21,230 nt of DNA from CAVXAE01 sp044225565 (GTDB lineage: Bacteria > Pseudomonadota > Gammaproteobacteria > Steroidobacterales > Steroidobacteraceae), in assembly GCA_044225565.1 (NCBI GenBank), contig JBGAIL010000077.1, positions 1-21,230 on the forward strand. The letters are read 5' to 3'. The first letter of the stretch is position 1. Every line of letters starts with the position of its first letter. Under the pieces are notes generated by a model that worked only from the letters and a program-made list of their open reading frames with translations, was not told where the DNA came from and made no database searches. Position numbers and translations under genes: made by a program. Shown here in pieces: positions 9,597 through 18,929 of the stretch.

Positions 9597-9845
9597 TTAC
9601 TTCGGCGCCGCAGCTTTCGGCGTGGCTCTCTTGCGAGGGCTCACCTTGTGATTGGGAAGCAGCTGGACGACGCGGCCGACGTCCGTCTCGTGCACGAGGC
9701 TCGTGCCGCCGGAACGCAGCTGGCGCATGCGCTTGGGAGCTTTGTCGCCGGTATTGTGGCGGCGCCGGGTGGTGTAGCGCTTGAAGCCTTTCGCCGTCTT
9801 GCGAAAACGCTTCGCCGCGCCCCGGTTGGTCTTCAACTTGGGCAT
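9597..9845 (-). CDS. rpmI: 50S ribosomal protein L35 with a C-terminal extension
   Basis: An 82-residue L35 (bL35). The canonical core MPKLKTNRGAAKRFRKTAKG, RRRHNTGDKAPKRMRQLR and VGRVVQLLPNHK fills about the first 67 residues, the full length of E. coli L35 (65). A basic Ala/Pro/Lys tail of about 15 residues (SPRKRATPKAAAPK) follows. The tail could be a lineage-specific rRNA-contacting extension. The start ATG is fixed by AGGAGA at 9851-9856. It lies between infC and rplT as usual. Confidence 0.96.
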   Translation of the reverse strand: MPKLKTNRGAAKRFRKTAKGFKRYTTRRRHNTGDKAPKRMRQLRSGGTSLVHETDVGRVVQLLPNHKVSPRKRATPKAAAPK

Positions 9846-9943
9846 CGACTTCTCCTGGTTGTAGCCCCGGTCACAAACCGACGGACTTTCGATCCGTCGA
9901 TCGTTACGGGCGGACGGCCAGCCTCAACGATTGAGGCGATCCG
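9846..9943 (-). promoter_or_regulatory. infC-rpmI leader with two hairpins; candidate L20/L35 autoregulatory site
   Basis: This 98-base gap is the largest in the operon. It holds two perfect 7-bp stems: GCCTCAA/TTGAGGC with a 3-base loop (9921-9937) and CGACGGA/TCCGTCG with a 7-base loop (9879-9899), followed by the rpmI Shine-Dalgarno AGGAGA. L20 translational control acts on the rpmI leader in E. coli (a pseudoknot mimicking its 23S site) and on an infC leader in Bacillus. The hairpins are seen; that L20 binds them is inference by position. Neither hairpin is followed by a T run, so this is not a plain terminator. Confidence 0.45.
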
Positions 9944-10465
9944 TCACTTCTTCTTCGGTGCGAACACCATGACCATCTGGCGGCCTTCCATCAGCGGGTT
10001 CTGTTCCACCACGCCGTGGAGCGCGAGATCCTGGACCACGCGGTCCAGCAACTTGCGCCCGATGTCCTGATGCACCATCTCCCGGCCGCGGAACCGCAAG
10101 GTCACCTTGGCCTTGTCACCCTCGGTCAGGAAGCGGGTCAGGTTACGCAGCTTGATCTGGTAATCCGACTCGCCCGTACCGGGGCGGAACTTCACTTCCT
10201 TGACCTGTATCTGCTTTTGCTTGCGCTTCGCCGAGTGGGCTTTCTTGTTCTGCTCGAACAGGAACTTGCCGAAGTCCATGATGCGCACCACCGGCGGCTC
10301 CGCCGTGGGCGACACTTCGACGAGGTCCAGCTCGGCGGCGGCGGCCATCTGCAGCGCGTCGTAACGACTCATCACGCCTGCCTGCCCGCCATCGGCCCCG
10401 ATCACGCGCAGTTGCGGCGCCGTGATCTCCTCATTGCGCTTGACGCGCTTCGATGCAATAGCGAT
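9944..10465 (-). CDS. infC: Translation initiation factor IF-3 with a non-canonical ATC (or ATT) start
   Basis: IF3 binds the 30S subunit and enforces start-codon selection. The N-terminal domain begins SKRVKRNEEITAPQLRVIGA, then LDLVEVSPTAEPPVVRIMDF and GKFLFEQNKKAHSAKRKQKQ; the C-terminal domain has IQVKEVKFRPGTGESDYQIK, VTLRFRGREMVHQDIG and MEGRQMVMVFAPKKK. No ATG, GTG or TTG lies between the thrS stop (TAG, 10469-10471, same frame) and a GTG at 10405, and that GTG would remove conserved N-terminal residues. The only starts are ATC at 10463-10465 (8 bases after GGAGG; 173 residues) or ATT at 10457-10459 (14 bases; 171 residues). ATC is preferred on spacing; ATT is the E. coli codon. Either would allow the classical IF3 autorepression at its own rare start codon. 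Confidence 0.95.
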   Translation of the reverse strand: MAIASKRVKRNEEITAPQLRVIGADGGQAGVMSRYDALQMAAAAELDLVEVSPTAEPPVVRIMDFGKFLFEQNKKAHSAKRKQKQIQVKEVKFRPGTGESDYQIKLRNLTRFLTEGDKAKVTLRFRGREMVHQDIGRKLLDRVVQDLALHGVVEQNPLMEGRQMVMVFAPKKK

Positions 10466-10468
10466 ACG

Positions 10469-12398
10469 CTAATCCTCCCCACTCCGGCGCCCGCGGCTCT
10501 CGAGCTCGACGCGGAGGCGTTCGGCGAACGCCTCGACGGTCATCGTGCCCAGGTCCTTGCCACTTCTCGTGCGCACTGACAGCAGATTCGCGGCGACCTC
10601 CTTGTCCCCCGCGACCAATAGATACGGCACACGCGCGAGCGTGTGGGCGCGGATCTTAAAGCCCACCTTCTCGTTCCGCAAGTCGGCTTCGACGCGAAAC
10701 CCCTGTTTTTTAAGGGTTTCCGTCACGCCGCGGACATAGCCGTCCTGCCGGTCGGTGATGGTGAGCACGGCGGCGTGCACCGGCGAGAGCCAGGTGGGCA
10801 GCTTGCCCGCGTGGTGCTCCAGCAATATGGCGAAGAAACGCTCCAGGGAGCCGAAAATAGCCCGGTGGAGCATGACCGGCGGGCGCTTGTGGCTGTGCTC
10901 GTCCACGTAATGGGCGCCCAGGCGGCCCGGCAGGTTCAGGTCCACCTGCAGGGTGCCGCACTGCCAGTCCCGCCCGATGGCGTCCCGCAGGACGAACTCC
11001 AGCTTCGGGCCGTAGAAGGCGCCCTCCCCCGGGTTCAGGGTGTATTCGATGCCGGCCGCCCTGGCGGCTTCCTTGAGGGCATGCTCCGACCGGTCCCATA
11101 CCGCATCCTCCCCCACCCGCTTCGGCGGCCGGTCGGAGAACTTGATGCGCACGTCCTCGAAGCCGAACTCCCGGTAGATGTCGAGGATGAGGCGGGTGAC
11201 GGAGACGCACTCCTCGGTGATCTGGTCTTCCGTGATGAAGATGTGCGCGTCGTCCTGGGTGAAGGCGCGCACGCGCATCAGCCCATGGAGCGCGCCGGAG
11301 GGCTCGTAGCGGTGCACCTTGCCGAACTCCGCCAGGCGGATCGGCAGGTCGTTGTGGCTGCGGATGCCCTGCTTGAAGATCTGCACGTGCCCGGGGCAGT
11401 TCATCGGCTTGATCGCGTAGAGCCGCTCGTCCGGCGTCTGCGTCATGAACATGTTCTCGCCGAACTTCTCGAGGTGGCCGGACTGGCGCCACAGCTCCGC
11501 GTCCATGATCTCGGGCGCGCTCACCTCTTCGAAGCCGGCGGCGGCCTGCCGCTCGCGCATGTAGCCGATGAGCTGCTGGAAGATCTGCCAGCCCTTCGGG
11601 TGCCAGAACACTGCGCCCGGCGCCTCATCCTGCAGGTGGAACAGGTCGAGCTCGCGGCCGATGCGGCGGTGGTCCCGCTTCTCCGCCTCCTCGATGCGGT
11701 GGAGATACTCGTCCAGCTGCTTCCTGTCGCCCCAGGCGGTGCCGTAGATGCGCTGGAGCATCTCGTTGCGCGAGTCGCCGCGCCAGTAGGCGCCGGCCAC
11801 CTTCATGAGCTTGAACGCTTTGAGCTTGCCGGTGGAGGGCACGTGCGGCCCGCGGCAGAGGTCGATCCAGTTTCCCTGGCCGTAGAGGCTGATCTCCTCC
11901 TTGGCGGGAATGCTGGCGATGATCTCGGCCTTGTAGTGCTCGCCGAGGCCCTTGAAGAACTCCACGGCCTCATCGCGCGGCATCACGCGGCGGCTCACCT
12001 TCTGGTCCGCCCGGGCGAGCTCCTGCATCTTCGCCTCGATGGCGGCCAGGTCTTCGGGCGTGAAGGGACGCTTGAAGGCGAAATCGTAGTAGAACCCGTC
12101 CTCGATGACCGGGCCGATGGTCACCTGCGCCTCGGGGAACAGCTCCTTCACCGCCTGGGCGAGCAGGTGCGCGGTGGAGTGGCGGATGACCTCGAGGCCG
12201 TCCGGATCCTTTTCCGTGACGATGGCGAGATTCGCGTCGCTGCCGATGACGAACGAGGTGTCGACCAGCTTGCCGTCCACTCCGGCCCGCGAGCGCCGCC
12301 TTGCGCAGGCCGGGCCCGACGCTCGCGGCGACCTCGTCGACCGAAACCGGCTGATCGAACTTGCGCTGGCTCCCGTCCGGCAACGTGACGACTGGCAT
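10469..12398 (-). CDS. thrS: Threonine--tRNA ligase, frame broken by one extra base in the TGS domain
   Basis: Charges tRNA-Thr. The start MPVVTLPDGSQRKFDQPVSV at 12398 opens the TGS domain; it runs to LRKAALAGR and then shifts at about 12281-12283, where one surplus base separates GR from VDGKLVDTSFVIG. The remaining frame (from 12280) carries the editing domain (VIRHSTAHLLAQAVKELFPE, with the zinc/editing HxxxH and YYDFAF), MCRGPHVP-like DLCRGPHVPSTGKLKAFKL, the catalytic zinc Cys in MNCPGHVQIF, motif 2 (YEPSGALHGLMRVRAFTQDD, AHIF), motif 3 (PVMLHRAIFGSLERF) and the anticodon domain (VEADLRNEKVGFKIR). Removing one base gives 642 residues, exactly the E. coli length. The gene is essential, so a sequence error is likely. 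First gene of the operon. Confidence 0.93.
10474..10480 (-). promoter_or_regulatory. Strong Shine-Dalgarno that fixes the infC start
   Basis: On the mRNA this reads GGGGAGG, overlapping the last codons of thrS and ending 3 bases before its TAG. The distance is 8 bases to ATC (10465) and 14 bases to ATT (10459). A consensus-like ribosome site combined with a rare initiator is the known design for IF3-sensitive infC translation. Confidence 0.75.
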
Positions 12399-12424
12399 GA
12401 ACGCTTCTCTTAGGATACTGCATG

Positions 12425-12447
12425 TACGGGCTCGCTTCGAGCCCGTA
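12425..12447 (-). repeat. Perfect 10-bp hairpin between tRNA-Val and thrS
   Basis: TACGGGCTCG (12425-12434) and CGAGCCCGTA (12438-12447) pair perfectly with a 3-base loop. It lies 25 bases after the tRNA 3' end and 26 bases before the thrS ATG. There is no T run, so it is a weak terminator at best. It could mark the 3' end of the tRNA precursor or be a thrS leader element (E. coli ThrRS binds hairpins in its own leader). Function is undetermined. Confidence 0.5.
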
Positions 12448-12471
12448 AGTCCCGCGCTTCAGCGCATGAAA

Positions 12472-12546
12472 TGGTTGGCGCGAGTGGGATCGAACCACCG
12501 ACCACCTCCATGTCAAGGAGGTGCTCTACCACTGAGCTACGCGCCA
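12472..12546 (-). tRNA. tRNA-Val (anticodon GAC), CCA encoded
   Basis: On the minus strand the 7-bp acceptor stem is TGGCGCG/CGCGCCA, with U8-A9. The D arm is GCTCAGTGGTAGAGC. The anticodon stem is CCTCC/GGAGG around the loop TTGACAT, giving anticodon GAC (valine). A 5-base variable region is followed by T stem GGTGG/CCACT around TTCGATC. The discriminator is A and CCA is encoded at 12474-12472. All stems pair, with one G-U in the T stem. It sits between the AI-2E gene and thrS, on the same strand as both. Confidence 0.97.
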
Positions 12547-12561
12547 ACGAGGGGGGCGCAG

Positions 12562-12588
12562 GATATAAGACGGGGCCTGGGGCAGCAA
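12562..12588 (-). promoter_or_regulatory. Candidate promoter for tRNA-Val with a GC-rich discriminator
   Basis: Reading the minus strand: -35-like TTGCTG (12588-12583), 15-base spacer, -10-like TATATC (12567-12562), then an all but pure G/C stretch before the tRNA. A GC-rich discriminator is typical of stringently controlled stable-RNA promoters. The spacer is shorter than ideal. It may also drive thrS and the downstream operon. Confidence 0.45.
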
Positions 12589-12589
12589 G

Positions 12590-13993
12590 CTAATCCGTGT
12601 TTTTCCAGCCACTTACGCGCGCGAGGGATTCGCCGACCCGGCGCATCGGCCCAGTGGGCACCCGACCCTGCGAAAGGCGGCTGTTCCAGTGGTCGAGGAT
12701 CTCGTGGATCAGCGCCCGCTGCACGGCATCCAGGCTGCCGCGCTCGTTGTCCCGTTCCGCCAGGCGCACGGCCGCTACCAGCATCTCGTCGCAGACCCTG
12801 CGCGCCGACTTGCGGCGCAGCGCCTCATCCAGCAATGCATGCGCCTCTTCGCGACGGCCGGCGAGCAGGCGCTGATAGAGCTGCTCGTGGGGATCGAGCA
12901 TCGGCTCATCCCCCAGGATCACGTAGAGCCATTGCAACGAGGGCAGGTGCTTGCCCATGACCATGAGGCAAACGGTTAGCGGCACGGCGAGGAACAGGCC
13001 CACGGCGCCCCACAGCCAGGTCCAGAAGGTGGCCGCCAGCAGCAGCGCGAGCGGCGATACCCCGGTCCGTTTTCCGTACAGCCACGGCTCGAGGATCATG
13101 TTGCTGATGAGCTCGACGACGACGAACAGCGCGATGACCGCCATCGGCCGCGTCCAGTCGTCCGACACGGCGAAGGACAACGCCACGGGCATGGCGGCGG
13201 CGATCCATGGGCCGATATACGGAATGAAGCGCAGGACTACCGTCAAACCGCCCCAGAGCATCGCGTTGGGAACGCCCAGGTACCACAGGCCGGCGAGCAC
13301 GCAGAGGCCCTGCCACGTGTTGATCAGCGTCTGCGTCAGAAGATAGCGACTGACGCGCTCCGCGGCATCGTGCAACGCGAACGTGGTGTTGCGCAGGTTC
13401 GAGGCGCCCATCAGCTTGATGATGCGCTCCTGGAGATCCGGCAGCCGCAGCAGCATGAAGATGGTGAAGACGATGACGATGGCCGTGTTGCTCACCGGCT
13501 TCACGAACGGCGCGACCATGTTGCCGAGGGCCTGGGTGATGGTGAGCGGCGGATCCACCACCTGCACCACCGGCACGCGCGTGGTCGGCGCGGCGTTGGG
13601 TGCAACGCGATTGATCTCACGCGTCAACTGTTCCACCGCGACCGAGGTGTCCGACCAGCCTCCACGGATGAAGCCCGTGATCTGAGTGAGATTGGCACGC
13701 AGCTGCTGCCGGTATCTCGGCAGCTGTGTCAGCACGTCGGTGACCTGATCGAAGATGACGTAGAGCAGCGTGCCTGCGAGGGCGACTGCCACTGCCACCG
13801 AGACAGTGACAGCCAGTGCGCGGTTGACACGCCATCTCTCCAGACGCTCCACGATCGGAGCGAGCAGAAACGACATCAGCAATGCGAGAGCTATCGGCAC
13901 GAAGACATCCTCGGCATAGCGGAGGATGGCGACCGTCAGCACCGTGGCGATGAAGATGCGCAGCCTGTTGGGAACTTGGACGGGGCTATTCAT
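12590..13993 (-). CDS. AI-2E/PerM-family membrane protein with a long cytoplasmic tail
   Basis: A 467-residue polytopic protein of the AI-2E (PerM/TqsA/YdiK) family. Hydrophobic segments lie near residues 10-50 (two), 60-82, 165-190, then a C-terminal cluster from about 225 to 350. The region GLWYLGVPNAMLWGGLTVVL, RFIPYIGPWIAAAMPV, then ISNMILEPWLYGKRTGVSPL and GLFLAVPLTVCLMVMGKHL matches the conserved family core. PerM members are about 350 residues; here about 110 further charged residues follow, beginning GDEPMLDPHEQLYQRLLAG, the tail form seen in one PerM sub-branch. Substrates of the family are varied and mostly unknown; the AI-2 name should not be read as function. It ends just before the tRNA-Val promoter and follows uvrB on the same strand. 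Confidence 0.88.
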   Translation of the reverse strand: MNSPVQVPNRLRIFIATVLTVAILRYAEDVFVPIALALLMSFLLAPIVERLERWRVNRALAVTVSVAVAVALAGTLLYVIFDQVTDVLTQLPRYRQQLRANLTQITGFIRGGWSDTSVAVEQLTREINRVAPNAAPTTRVPVVQVVDPPLTITQALGNMVAPFVKPVSNTAIVIVFTIFMLLRLPDLQERIIKLMGASNLRNTTFALHDAAERVSRYLLTQTLINTWQGLCVLAGLWYLGVPNAMLWGGLTVVLRFIPYIGPWIAAAMPVALSFAVSDDWTRPMAVIALFVVVELISNMILEPWLYGKRTGVSPLALLLAATFWTWLWGAVGLFLAVPLTVCLMVMGKHLPSLQWLYVILGDEPMLDPHEQLYQRLLAGRREEAHALLDEALRRKSARRVCDEMLVAAVRLAERDNERGSLDAVQRALIHEILDHWNSRLSQGRVPTGPMRRVGESLARVSGWKNTD

Positions 13994-14069
13994 TGACGCC
14001 CGTGCCGGCAGGAATCGTGCCCGGATGCCCCCGGCCAGGCGCCTCGTCGCACCACCGCACGCTGCCGGA

Positions 14070-14088
14070 GGCTCCCCGCCCGGGAGCC
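14070..14088 (-). repeat. 7-bp GC hairpin downstream of uvrB
   Basis: GGCTCCC (14070-14076) pairs with GGGAGCC (14082-14088) around a 5-base loop, in the 117-base gap between the uvrB stop and the AI-2E start. No T run follows on the minus strand, so termination would be weak or Rho-assisted. Nothing else is recognised in this gap. Confidence 0.4.
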
Positions 14089-14110
14089 CTGCCGCTCGCC
14101 GCCGGCCTGG

Positions 14111-16156
<2,046 letters not shown>

Positions 16157-16182
16157 GTTGGTCCCTCGAGTTTCCATCCCTT

Positions 16183-16209
16183 AATATAGCCGCTCCCACC
16201 GCTCATCAA
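16183..16209 (-). promoter_or_regulatory. Candidate uvrB promoter
   Basis: On the minus strand TTGATG (16209-16204) and TATATT (16188-16183) are separated by 15 bases. Transcription starting about 7 bases further on would begin near the ATG at 16177, which would leave that ATG without a ribosome site and supports the GTG start at 16156. No LexA box was recognised in the gap. The spacer is short, so confidence is moderate. Confidence 0.4.
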
Positions 16210-16226
16210 GACCACCAGGGAGCCCC

Positions 16227-17411
16227 GTGACCTACTCCGTTTCACGACGCGTGCAGCGCGTCAAGCCGTCGCCGACGCTGGCCGTCACTGCGCGTGCCGC
16301 GAGACTCAAAGCCGAAGGCAAGGACATCATCAGCCTCGGCGCCGGCGAACCCGATTTCGACACGCCGGCGCACATTGCGCAGGCAGGCGTCGACGCCATC
16401 CGCAGCGGCTTCACGCGCTACACCAACGTCGACGGCATCAACGACCTGAAGGACGCGATCATCGGCAAGTTCCGCCGCGACAACGCGCTCGAGTACGAGC
16501 GTTCGCAGATCCTCGTCTCCTCGGGCGCCAAGCAGACCATTTACAACCTCTGCATGGCCGTGCTCGACCCGGGTGACGAAGCGATCATCCCCGCGCCGTA
16601 CTGGGTGTCGTATCCGGACATGGTGATGCTCGCGGACGCCTCGCCGGTCATGCCGTTCGCAGGCGCCAGCCAGGGATACAAGATGACGCCGCGCCAGCTC
16701 GCTGCCGCCATCACTCCGAAGACACGCCTGCTGCTGCTCAACAGCCCGTGCAATCCCACCGGCGCCGCCTATACGAGCGCGGAGCTGCGGGCGCTCGGCG
16801 AAGTGCTGCTCCAGCACCCGCGCATCCTCATCGGCACCGATGACATGTACGAGCACATCTATTGGGCGCCTGAGCCGTTCTGCAGCCTGGTCACCGCAGT
16901 GCCGGAGCTGTACGGACGCACCGTCACCATCAACGGCTGCTCGAAGGCCTACGCGATGACGGGCTGGCGCATCGGCTACTGCGGCGGGCCGAAGGAGATC
17001 ATCACGGCCATGTCCACCGTGCAGGGCCAGTCCACCTCCAACGCGTCCAGCATTTCGCAAAAGGCGGCGGTGCTCGCCCTCTCGGGGGACCAGGCCTGCG
17101 TCGCCGAGATGAACCGGGCGTTCAAGTCCCGGCACGATTTCATCGTCGCAGGGCTCAATTCCCTTCCCGGGGTGAGCTGCCTGCCGGGCGCCGGCACTTT
17201 CTATGCATTTGCGGACGTCTCGGCGGCCCTCGCCCCGCTCGAATGCCGGGACGACAACGAACTCGCCGAGAAGCTGCTCGTGGAGGCCGGCGTCGCGGTG
17301 GTGCCCGGCTCGGGCTTTGGTGCGCCAGGTCACATTCGCCTCTCGTTCGCCTGCAGCATGAGCACCCTGGAGCAGGCGCTCGAGCGGATGCGCCGGGTGT
17401 TCAAAACCTGA
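16227..17411 (+). CDS. Class I PLP-dependent aminotransferase (aspartate aminotransferase type)
   Basis: A 394-residue fold-type I aminotransferase of the thermophilic/prokaryotic AspAT (I-gamma-like) branch. Evidence: ISLGAGEPDFDTPAHI near the start; substrate loop GFTRYTNVDGINDLKDAI; VSSGAKQTIYNLCMAVLDPG (cofactor phosphate region); PAPYWVSYPDM with the PLP-stacking Tyr/Trp; NSPCNPTGAAYT with the ring-contacting Asn; the PLP lysine Lys240 in GCSKAYAMTGWRIGY; and the carboxylate-binding Arg371 in HIRLSFA. The likely reaction is aspartate + 2-oxoglutarate to oxaloacetate + glutamate; related enzymes also use aromatic amino acids or prephenate, so specificity is open. GTG start with GGGAG 4 bases upstream. 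The divergent gap to uvrB is short. Confidence 0.93.
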   Translation: MTYSVSRRVQRVKPSPTLAVTARAARLKAEGKDIISLGAGEPDFDTPAHIAQAGVDAIRSGFTRYTNVDGINDLKDAIIGKFRRDNALEYERSQILVSSGAKQTIYNLCMAVLDPGDEAIIPAPYWVSYPDMVMLADASPVMPFAGASQGYKMTPRQLAAAITPKTRLLLLNSPCNPTGAAYTSAELRALGEVLLQHPRILIGTDDMYEHIYWAPEPFCSLVTAVPELYGRTVTINGCSKAYAMTGWRIGYCGGPKEIITAMSTVQGQSTSNASSISQKAAVLALSGDQACVAEMNRAFKSRHDFIVAGLNSLPGVSCLPGAGTFYAFADVSAALAPLECRDDNELAEKLLVEAGVAVVPGSGFGAPGHIRLSFACSMSTLEQALERMRRVFKT

Positions 17412-17480
17412 TTATGTGACGTCTTGCCACGGCACCAGGGGTATCCGGCGCGTGTAATGCGCCTCCCAGGGAGTTCGCTG

Positions 17481-18929
17481 ATGGCCAAGGATCATAGTGC
17501 AGGCCGGCTGGCCCAGACACCGGCATCGCAGCCCGCCCCACCCCTGCCGGAACGGCAGGGCTGCGAGCAGGAACAGCAGGCGCGGCTGCAGCTCGAAGTG
17601 CTGCTCGAAGCCGAGATGGCCGTGCGCCAGGGCCTGCAGCGCGAGCTCGAATTGCGAAACTGCGCCATGGATGCGGCGGCCAGCCATTTCACCATCCTCG
17701 ACATGCAGCGGCCGGGCTGGCCCATCGTCTACGTCAACCGCGCGATGCTCAAGGATTACGGCTACACCCAGGACGAGGTGATGGGTCAGAGCGCCGCGCG
17801 CTTCATCGCGACCGAGCTCTGCCCGGTGCAGCTCGAGCAGCTGAACCAGGCGATGCGCCAGGGGGTGGAGGCACGCACCGAGTTGCGCGGCCGGCGCAAG
17901 GACGGCTCCATCTTCTGGGTCGGCGTCTTCATCGGGCCGGTGAAGGACTCACAGAACGTCGTTACGCACTACCTGCTCGTCGGCGCGGACATCACCAGAC
18001 GCCTCGAAGAGGAGCAACAGAAGCGCAAGCTGCAAGACCGCCTCTACAGCGAGATGCAGGAGCGCGAGCGCATGGGCCTCGAGCTGCATCTCGCCCGCAA
18101 GCTCGAATCCGTCGGGCGGCTCGCCGCCGGCATCGCTCACGAGATCAACACACCCATTCAATACGTCGGCGACAGCGTGCATTTCCTGCGCTCTGCCGTC
18201 GGGGACCTCGAAAATCTGCTCGGCGCCTACCGCGGCGCGTTCCATTCGCTGGCCGATGGCATGCCGGTGCCGGAAGCGCTCGAACAGCTGCGGCAGGTCG
18301 AAGCCAGCAGCGACCTCGCGTTCCTGAGCGTGGAAGTTCCGCGCGCATTCGAGCGCACGCTGGAAGGCACAGGTCGCGTCGCTGGCATCGTGCGCGCCAT
18401 GAAGGAATTCGCGCACCCCGATGCCAGCGAGCAGAACCTTGCGGACCTCAACCACGCCATCGAGACCACGCTCATCGTGGCCACCCCTGCTGGTCGCGAC
18501 CAACGAACTACAAGTACATCGCCACGGTCGAGACCCGCTTCGATCGCTGCCCGGAGGTGATGTGCCAGATCAGCGAGATCAACCAGGTGCTGCTGAACCT
18601 CGTCGTCAACGCGGCGCACGCCATCGCCGACTCCGGCAAGGATGCGGCCACGGGTCGCATCGAGATCATCGACCACCGCGACGCCGGAACACGTCGTCGT
18701 GAGCATCGGTGACAACGGCTGCGGCATCCCCCAGGAGAACCTGGAGAAGATATTCGATCCCTTCTTCACCACGAAGGAGGTGGGCAAGGGCACGGGCCAG
18801 GGACTCGCCATCGCGCGCTCCATCGTCGTCGAGAAGCACGGCGGGCAGATCGAGGTGCTGAGCGAGGTGGGCAAGGGCACCCGGTTCGTCCTGCGGCTGC
18901 CGATCGCCGGTCGGCCGAGGGTGCAGCGC
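17481..18929 (+). pseudogene. PAS-domain sensor histidine kinase, frame broken
   Basis: The ATG at 17481 has AGGGAG seven bases upstream. It opens with a coiled region, a PAS domain (about residues 55-175: FTILDMQRPGWPIVYVNRAM to YLLVGADITRRL), then a HisKA-like helix with His220 in IAHEINTPIQYVGDSVHFLR. The ATPase half is present but spread over frames: in frame 0 to LNHAIETTLIVAT; a 16-base surplus at about 18486-18501; one surplus base at 18508; then frame 2 with YKYIATVETRF and the N box EINQVLLNLVVNAAHAI; one surplus base at 18671; then frame 0 with IGDNGCGIP, IFDPFFTTKEVGKGTGQGLA and GTRFVLRLPI. No stop separates it from the next receiver gene, so the exact end is uncertain. All conserved boxes survive, so it is either sequence error or recent decay. 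Confidence 0.85.

Noticed and set aside
9944..10405. infC starting at GTG 10405
   Set aside because: It would cut off the conserved IF3 N terminus and has no ribosome site as good as the GGGGAGG further upstream.
12590..13993. Functional autoinducer-2 exporter
   Set aside because: Only family membership is visible; AI-2E members transport different or unknown substrates, and no LuxS/AI-2 gene is present.
16157..16177. uvrB starting at ATG 16177
   Set aside because: The AAGGG abuts the ATG with no spacing, and the added residues are not part of the usual UvrB N terminus. GTG at 16156 has a well-placed ribosome site.
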